Shown here: in pieces, positions 25,203-30,264 of the stretch
How the letters are laid out: each line of letters starts with the position of its first letter
How positions within the stretch are numbered: position 1 is the first letter of the stretch
Source: Actinomycetes bacterium
Lineage (GTDB): Bacteria; Actinomycetota; Acidimicrobiia; Acidimicrobiales; Palsa-688
Direction: 5' to 3'
Length of the DNA stretch: 33,168 nt
NCBI GenBank assembly: GCA_021809105.1
Contig: JAKBAM010000003.1
Coordinates: 143,197 to 176,364 of the forward strand
Made by a program: the position numbers and the translations under genes
Notes under the pieces: generated by a model
Told to the model about the DNA's origin: nothing
Databases searched by the model: none
Seen by the model: only the letters and a program-made list of their open reading frames with translations

Positions 25203-25814
25203 ATGACCGAGGTCATGCACCGCAAGAGCCCGCTCTCGTGCCCATTCTCGACGAGGTCGCTCGCTCCTACCTCTGCGACGTGGAACCGCGCGACCTCACG
25301 GCGGCGCCGCCCTCGCGTAGGCCACCACCGGGCATTGCACCACCAGCTAGCCGAACTCAACCAGCGCTGCGCTCGACGGCCGCAGTATTCAACCTACCTC
25401 ACGCTCCACCGGGCCGACTGCCCCCACTTGGGACCCAGACCCGGGTGGTCCAACCTCCGGGATACCTACGCCGAGGCATGCGGAACCTCGCCCGCCCCGT
25501 TCGGCGAATGGCTCACCGCGACCCTTGACACCCCGGACCCGACCGCTGCCCCGCCCGCCGCAGCTGACACGCTCGACGAGCGAAGCCTCAGGCTAGCCAC
25601 GAGGGAATGGTCCGAGCCGACGTCCACTTGGTGTAGTCGATCCCCGGCCTTGGACGCCCCTGCCGTCGTTGCAGAACGCGCCGGCGCCAACGTGCACCTC
25701 GGCGAAGGTGTGGGTCCAGTTCTCGTAAACCCAGGAGGGTCCGCTTTCGTGACGCCGGCCACGCGCCGCCTAACCCGCGGAGGCTTTCAGGCGGGCCAGC
25801 GGCTCAATTGGTAG
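25203..25814 (+). CDS. Possible hypothetical protein or gene remnant
   Basis: An open frame of 203 residues starts at ATG 25203. Its middle (ALHHQLAELNQRC, YSTYLTLHRADCPHLG, WSNLRDTYAEACG) has a protein-like composition. The first 40 residues are Arg/Ser-rich and the end runs over the tail of the convergent AlbA_2 pseudogene. No ribosome-binding site is evident. I recognise no family. It may be a decayed gene fragment, and chance cannot be excluded at this GC content. Confidence 0.25.
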   Translation: MTEVMHRKSPLSCPFSTRSLAPTSATWNRATSRRRRPRVGHHRALHHQLAELNQRCARRPQYSTYLTLHRADCPHLGPRPGWSNLRDTYAEACGTSPAPFGEWLTATLDTPDPTAAPPAAADTLDERSLRLATREWSEPTSTWCSRSPALDAPAVVAERAGANVHLGEGVGPVLVNPGGSAFVTPATRRLTRGGFQAGQRLNW

Positions 25815-26340
25815 TCGAGCGCAGCTTGGCCGGTCAGTTCCTGCGTGGAGTTGTTGGTGCGCACCATAAACACATCTTTCCCTTCCTTCTTGGCGAACAC
25901 GGGCTTGGGTGACGGCCCCACATCGATGCGTGCCACGACTCCCCCGGCGAGGGTGGCGAAGGTGACATCGACCTGGGCCTCAAAGGCTTTTCCCATGCAG
26001 TTGGCGACGGCGCCGGTCAGCCACAGCTCCCATCCGTCGAGGTCGTGGCCCTTCACTGTGGCGAGATCCGGTTGGAGGCCGCACACCTCCCCGTCGTCGG
26101 CGACGCCGAGAAGGAGGGTGCCGCCGTAGGAGTTTGCGAAGGCTGCGAGCGATTGAGCGCCGACCACTCGATCGCAGGGTCCACGACATTGGTGTGGAGG
26201 TTGACCCGGCCAGTCGACTTGAACTCGAGCACCTTCGACTCGCCGCTACTCATGAGCGCTTTGATGGCGGTCGACGGGTCGGCCGGTGCCGACTGCATGA
26301 GCGGGTCGTCGTCCGACGCCCGGTTGACGGGCTTGCCCAT
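25787..26340 (-). pseudogene. AlbA_2-domain protein, frameshifted and N-terminally eroded
   Basis: Two minus-strand frames together give one AlbA_2 (Schlafen-like) domain. The upstream frame supplies GESKVLEFKSTGRVNLHTN and VVDPAIEWSAL. The downstream frame resumes SLAAFANSYGGTLLLGVADD, LDGWELWL, VARIDVGPSPKPVFAKK and VFMVRTNNSTQELTGQ. The break is near 26163, where restoring one base in CTCAATCGCTC would rejoin them. The upstream frame remains open beyond 26340 to about 26460 (DDDFATFCRHRFERLAKAIEEA, cut to FATFCRHRFERLAKAI). That resembles the C-terminal linker of DUF262-type defence proteins with AlbA_2 ends, but this is tentative. The protein is non-functional unless the frameshift is an error. 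Confidence 0.72.
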
Positions 26341-26625
26341 CGCCTCCTCGATGGCCTTCGCTAGGCGCTCGAAGCGGTGCCGGCAGAACGTGGCGAAGTC
26401 GTCGTCACGGATCGGCGGCGACGAGCTCAGCCCGATCTTGTAGGTCGACGATGTTCGTCGCCCAGCGTGTCAGAGGATCGAGGCTCCTTCGGGAACGCAG
26501 GACGTGGGCGGGTCCCGGCCGTCCGCTCGTCGGGCCCTGCGCTGGCAGCGGTGCACCGACGGGCGCTGGGCCGTCAGGGGGCCGGCGCCATGAGCGGGCT
26601 GCGGTCACCGGCAGCTCAGCCACCG

Positions 26626-26655
26626 TTGCTGACGTACTGCCAAGGGGCGTACACT
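26626..26655 (+). promoter_or_regulatory. Promoter of the DUF1778/GNAT module (probably leaderless)
   Basis: TTGCTG (26626-26631), an 18-bp spacer and TACACT (26650-26655) form a good promoter. TACACT ends 7 nt before the ATG at 26663, so transcription should begin at or next to the start codon. There is no Shine-Dalgarno, in agreement with a leaderless message. Confidence 0.5.
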
Positions 26656-26662
26656 GCCTTTC

Positions 26663-26935
26663 ATGGCCGAGTCGCGGAGTGATCGTCTCCAGCTGAGGGT
26701 CTCTCCTCACCAGCGCCTGGTCATCCAGCGCGCCGCGAAAGCATCACACGAGACGCTCACCGACTATGTCGTGCGTCACGCAGTCTCTGCAGCCAAGAAC
26801 GATCTGGCAGATCGGCGATACTTCGAGCTGGACGAGGCCGCTTGGACCGAGTTCCAGGCGCTGTTGGATCGGCCGGCGGTTCACAGGCCTGCGCTCGACG
26901 AGCTGTTCGCCCAGCCTGAGCCTTGGGCTGACTGA
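26663..26935 (+). CDS. DUF1778 (TacA-type) antitoxin
   Basis: The 90-residue protein has an N-terminal ribbon-helix-helix (SDRLQLRVSPHQRLVIQRAA, then SHETLTDYVVRHAV). Its C-terminal segment (RRYFELDEAAWTEFQALLDR) is the classic DUF1778 toxin-binding tail. It neutralises the downstream GNAT toxin and autorepresses the operon. The start is ATG 26663 at a leaderless-type promoter. Its stop lies 4 nt before the toxin start. Confidence 0.92.
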   Translation: MAESRSDRLQLRVSPHQRLVIQRAAKASHETLTDYVVRHAVSAAKNDLADRRYFELDEAAWTEFQALLDRPAVHRPALDELFAQPEPWAD

Positions 26936-26939
26936 CTCC

Positions 26940-27440
26940 TTGGCGGACTGGAAGCGGCCGATCCCGCTTCGCGACGGCCACGTGCTGGCCGGGTTTACTT
27001 GCGGCAAGGATGCTCTCGACGAGTGGCTCGTGAGGCGAGCTGCGGCCAGCCAGGTCTCGGGCGCAGCCCGTACCTACGTCGTCGAGGCCGACAGCCGTGT
27101 CGTCGGCTACTTCTCCTTGGCGACGGCATCTGTCGTCCACGCCGACCTGCCGGGGCGTGCGAAGCGCAATATGCCTAATCCGGTGCCAGCGGTGCTCCTG
27201 ACACGCTTCGCCACCGACATCAGATACCAGGGGAAGGGCCTCGGTGCGGCGATGCTCCGATCCGCCCTCGAGCAGGTGAAGCGAGCCGCAGATGTAGTCG
27301 GGGTCGTATGCCTACTGGTGCACGCCAAGGACGAAGACGCGAAGAGCTTCTACTTTCGCTACGGCTTCGAGCCGTCGCCTACCGACGCTCTGCACCTGAT
27401 CCTGTTGCTCAAGGACGTCTCACCCACGCTCACTTGCTGA
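26940..27440 (+). CDS. GNAT-family toxin (TacT/AtaT-type acetyltransferase)
   Basis: The 166-residue acetyltransferase is of the kind that acetylates charged tRNA and blocks translation. Family features in order are PIPLRDGHVLAGFTCGKDALD, abbreviated to FTCGKDALDEWL, then ARTYVVEADSRVVGYFSLA, LLTRFATDIRYQGKGLGAAM (the acetyl-CoA loop QGKGLG), VVCLLVHAKDEDAKSFY and YGFEPSPTDALHL with the catalytic-type tyrosine before GF. TTG 26940 is chosen because the family N-terminus begins here and it sits 4 nt after the antitoxin stop. An upstream extension would lie inside the antitoxin. It appears intact. Confidence 0.9.
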   Translation: MADWKRPIPLRDGHVLAGFTCGKDALDEWLVRRAAASQVSGAARTYVVEADSRVVGYFSLATASVVHADLPGRAKRNMPNPVPAVLLTRFATDIRYQGKGLGAAMLRSALEQVKRAADVVGVVCLLVHAKDEDAKSFYFRYGFEPSPTDALHLILLLKDVSPTLTC

Positions 27441-27468
27441 CGGACCAAACGGGCAATCACTGGGCGCC

Positions 27469-27586
27469 TCTCGCGTCCCCCTGGCGTCCCCGGCCGGTCA
27501 TCCCGGACCACTCCCAGCCACACCGAGGGAGGGTGGTTTCCGCTGGGCAGCACCGTGACGGCGGGGGACTCGCATGAGCAGACCCC
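27469..27586 (+). repeat. 118-bp dispersed repeat, copy B (before integrase relic)
   Basis: This block is similar to 25002-25119. Directly after it, CTCCTAATCCG resembles the start of the attachment core CTCGTAATGCG (9 of 11) and then runs into integrase homology. This looks like a deletion scar joining a decayed right end to an integrase fragment. Confidence 0.65.
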
Positions 27587-27587
27587 C

Positions 27588-28397
27588 TCCTAATCCGGGA
27601 CTCGATTGGCCGGCGCCGGATCGCCGGCCTCGGGCCCTACGGCGTGGAGCGCTGCTTCCGGGACCTGAAGACCTCCGGGCTCTCACAGGCGTCGGTGCCG
27701 GTCCGTTGCGTTCGGGCCGTCCTGCCCCGTGCTTGTCGGCTGGCCCGCAAGTGGCGCAACACCACGCTCCCGGTCACGATCACCGACACCGAGCTACCCG
27801 AGCGGTCCCTGGCGGAGAAGCGTCGGCGGTGCGGTCGCCCTCCGCCGAGGAGGTCCGTCTCCTCTTCTCCTCAGCGGGTGACGACCGAGACCCGCGGGTG
27901 CCGGCCTTCGTCTGCCTGGTGGCCGCCAGCGGGATGCGCCGCGGGGAGGCGGGCGCGCTGCGGTAAGACGACGTAGCCTGGGACGGGTCGGCCGTCCGGA
28001 TCGACGAGGCGCTGGTTACCTACACCGGCGGGGTGACGGTCCGGGGACCCAAGACCGGGCGAGCGTGCGCGGGATCTCCGTGGACGGTCCACCACCGACC
28101 AGCTCCGCCGCCTTCGCGACCACAGGTCGAGCTGGCCGTCGCATCGGGAGTGGAGGCGGGGGGCGACTCGTTGGTGTTCTCCTACGAGCCCGGCGGCCAG
28201 GTCCCTCCCTACCCTGACACCCTCAGCCACGCCTTCTCGTCCCTGCGGGACCGCGCCGGCGTCGCCGCCGACGTCCACCTCCACTCGGTCCCCCACTTCC
28301 AGTCGACCGAGCTGGGCCGGATGATCAGCGACTCTCACAAGCAGGCACGCCTGGGTTGGTCGACGGTGCGGAGCACATGGGATCCCTCCTCGGCTGA
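27588..28397 (+). pseudogene. Decayed tyrosine integrase related to the 8717 integrase
   Basis: Homology to the intact integrase begins in the middle of its core-binding domain (DSIGRR equivalent) and continues to the stop. The lesions are a missing 5' third, a frameshift near 27820, a stop at 27964 replacing the Trp of ALRWDD, a frameshift pair around the GPKT motif, and HSLRH changed to HSVPH (catalytic Arg to Pro). A deletion of about 52 bp removes HMARHYTG with the catalytic Tyr. Remaining matches such as SPSAEEVRLL, GEAGALR, VTYTGGVTVRGPKT and FSYEPGGQVPPYPDTLSHAF show common ancestry. It is the relic of an older related element at the same tRNA. Confidence 0.9.
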
Positions 28398-28502
28398 TTG
28401 CTTCCGGAGGGGTCCCCTCAGCCAGACCATCACCGCACGCTCAGCGACCGTATCGAGGCTGAGCCTCTAGCACGCATCTCTTCCAGGATGGCGCACGCGG
28501 TA

Positions 28503-29084
28503 TCAGCCGGTGTGCCGCTCGCCGAAGCGGGCCACCCTGGCCCGGTTGCCGCAGACATTGCTGCACCACTGCTGGCGAGGGTGGCTCATCGTGAAGAACA
28601 GCACGCAGCGCGGTGCGGGGCACGCCCGCAGTCGGCTTCTACGGGGCTCGGTGACCGTTTCGACCGTCGAAAGGTAGACGCGGCCCAGCCCGATGTCGAC
28701 CACTGACCTCGGGGTCCGCCAACCAACCGACGAGGGCCCGTCGCTCGGCCAGGCCAGCTGCGGCTCGCGGAGCTGGCGAAGCGCTTGGTTGACCAGGGCC
28801 AGGGCGCCTTCAGGCGGCGTCAGGTCCTCGGTGGCCGCTCTCAGCAGGGCGATCACAGCCGTACGGGCTTCGCGCACTCGGCCGAAGTCGCGGCCGCCGA
28901 CGGATGCGACGGGCGCGACTAGACCGGCTGGGTCGGCGATGTGCTCCTTGAACCAGTGCGTGAGGGTGGCCGGCTCGTCGAAGAGGTCGACCAGGCCGTG
29001 TCCGTTGAAGTATCGGGTGCTGGCGAACTGGACGGCGAGGGGCTCGTCGGGCCGCAGAAGACAGCCACAGGGCGATGCGATCAC
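28503..29084 (-). CDS. ABATE/CGNR zinc-finger transcriptional regulator
   Basis: The 193-residue protein has an N-terminal ABATE region (LLRPDEPLAVQFASTRYF, then LVDLFDEPATLTHWF) and a C-terminal CGNR zinc finger: CPAPRCVLFF, then WCSNVCGNRARVARF. Such proteins are thought to sense ligand with ABATE and bind DNA through the finger. GTG 29084 is preceded by GGAGAGG at 6 nt. GTG 29099 and ATG 29141 upstream are possible, but ATG 29141 would overlap the inverted repeat. It is divergent from the cupin-mutase operon, with operator-like palindromes between, so it is the likely regulator of both. Confidence 0.87.
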   Translation of the reverse strand: MIASPCGCLLRPDEPLAVQFASTRYFNGHGLVDLFDEPATLTHWFKEHIADPAGLVAPVASVGGRDFGRVREARTAVIALLRAATEDLTPPEGALALVNQALRQLREPQLAWPSDGPSSVGWRTPRSVVDIGLGRVYLSTVETVTEPRRSRLRACPAPRCVLFFTMSHPRQQWCSNVCGNRARVARFGERHTG

Positions 29085-29122
29085 TGACGTCCTCTCCACA
29101 TGGTTCCCGGATGAAGATGCTA

Positions 29123-29147
29123 CCCCTAAGGATGGCCCCATTAGGGG
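29123..29147. promoter_or_regulatory. Operator-like inverted repeat CCCCTAA-N11-TTAGGGG
   Basis: CCCCTAA (29123-29129) and TTAGGGG (29141-29147) form a perfect 7-bp inverted repeat, 39 bp upstream of the CGNR start. The right half-site CCATTAGGGG (29138-29147) recurs inverted at 29299-29308. It is a candidate autoregulatory site for the CGNR protein. Confidence 0.5.
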
Positions 29148-29298
29148 TTTTGCCGGGACGATACCTAGCGCGAGCGGGGCAGCGAAGCGACCGAGGATTG
29201 AACGGAGTCTTAAGCCCTTGCTAATGCCGGCCTGATCGGCTGCATCCTCAGAGTTTCACTGGACGGGCAAACAACCCCCTGATAACGTCACGCCCGGG

Positions 29299-29319
29299 CC
29301 CCTAATGGCAGGTCCATTA
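29299..29319. promoter_or_regulatory. Operator-like site CCCCTAATGG with TAATGG-N5-CCATTA palindrome
   Basis: CCCCTAATGG (29299-29308) is the exact reverse complement of the half-site at 29138-29147. TAATGG (29303-29308) and CCATTA (29314-29319) form a perfect inverted repeat with a 5-bp spacer. It ends 26 bp before the cupin start, where a regulator would block or activate transcription. Confidence 0.5.
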
Positions 29320-29345
29320 TCAACTTCGCGTGGCTGGAGTGACCT

Positions 29346-29753
29346 TTGACTGAGGTTCAGATCATTCGCAATTTGTTCCGAGGCGGCTTCGCTATGGATG
29401 ACCTGCACTGGGTCCCCTGGGTGGAGCCCGGCCGAGCCGGCGTTGAGCACTGTCTGCTCTGGTCCGGTGGCGGAGGCGACGAGTCGGCGGGGCTGCTGCT
29501 GCGCTTCCCCGCCGGGGCGCACGGTGACTTCCACGAGCACCTCGGCTACGAGCTGATGCTGGTGCTCGACGGCGTGCTCGATCACAGCGACGGCCGGGCA
29601 TTCGCAGTGGGAGACCTTGTCGTCGAGGCCCCAGGCACGCGGCACCAAATGTCGAGTGAGTCTGGCTGCACCGTCCTCGCTATCCGAACCCGTCCCGCAG
29701 CCGCGAGGGTGCCGGCCCCGGCTGAGTTGGCGAGAGTCCTTACCGATGGCTAG
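29346..29753 (+). CDS. Cupin-domain protein
   Basis: The 135-residue single-domain cupin resembles the ChrR-type cupin. LLLRFPAGAHGDFHEHLGYELMLV (motif core GDFHEHLGYE) and GDLVVEAPGTRHQMSSESGC (core PGTRHQ) supply the His and Glu ligands of a metal site. The start is TTG 29346 with GGAG 6 nt upstream. It is the first gene of the mutase operon, 61 bp before the next gene. It could be an enzyme (dioxygenase or isomerase) or a small-molecule sensor. The sequence does not decide between these. Confidence 0.8.
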   Translation: MTEVQIIRNLFRGGFAMDDLHWVPWVEPGRAGVEHCLLWSGGGGDESAGLLLRFPAGAHGDFHEHLGYELMLVLDGVLDHSDGRAFAVGDLVVEAPGTRHQMSSESGCTVLAIRTRPAAARVPAPAELARVLTDG

Positions 29754-29814
29754 CCGGGTGGATGACGTATCACGCGGCCCAAACCCGTCCACTTGCGATT
29801 TCTTTGGAGGTCCT

Positions 29815-30264
29815 ATGTTCGATATCCGTCCATTGCGGCACCGGATCATTCTCACCACGGTCTCCTCGGATTCCCACACCTGGAACCTGGTCTACCTCCA
29901 GCTGCTGCTGGAGGAGGCCGGACACCACGTTCACAACCTGGGGGCGTGTGTTCCGGATGACGTGTTGCTCTCGACCGTCGCTGCGGAGCGGCCCAGCGCG
30001 GTCATCGTGAGCACGGTCAATGGGCACGGCGCCATGGACGGCGCCCGGGTGATCCGGCGCCTCAAGGAAGATCCGGCGTCCGCGCACATTCCGGTGATGA
30101 TCGGCGGAAAGCTTGGAGTCGCCGAGGCAGGCGATGCTGTTGCCGCCGACCTGCTGCTTGCCGGCTTCGACGCCGTGTTCACTGAGGTGAGCGACGGGGC
30201 CGAGCTCACTGGCTACCTGGCCGGGCTGATTCTGGAGTGGGGCAGTCCCGCGCTCAGCCGATGA
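29815..30264 (+). CDS. B12-binding small subunit of a glutamate mutase-like enzyme
   Basis: The 149-residue Rossmann-like cobalamin-binding protein is homologous to glutamate mutase sigma subunit (MutS/GlmS). SSDSHTWNLVYLQLLLEEAG corresponds to the DxHxxG motif, with Asp19 and the cobalt-ligating His21 present but the Gly replaced by Asn24. NLGACVPDDVLL, AVIVSTVNGHG and VMIGGKLGVAEAG are the following conserved loops. ATG 29815 has GGAGG 4 nt upstream, and a longer frame in the cupin region is a shadow. Its stop overlaps the catalytic subunit gene as ATGA, as expected for a two-chain adenosylcobalamin mutase. Confidence 0.88.
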   Translation: MFDIRPLRHRIILTTVSSDSHTWNLVYLQLLLEEAGHHVHNLGACVPDDVLLSTVAAERPSAVIVSTVNGHGAMDGARVIRRLKEDPASAHIPVMIGGKLGVAEAGDAVAADLLLAGFDAVFTEVSDGAELTGYLAGLILEWGSPALSR

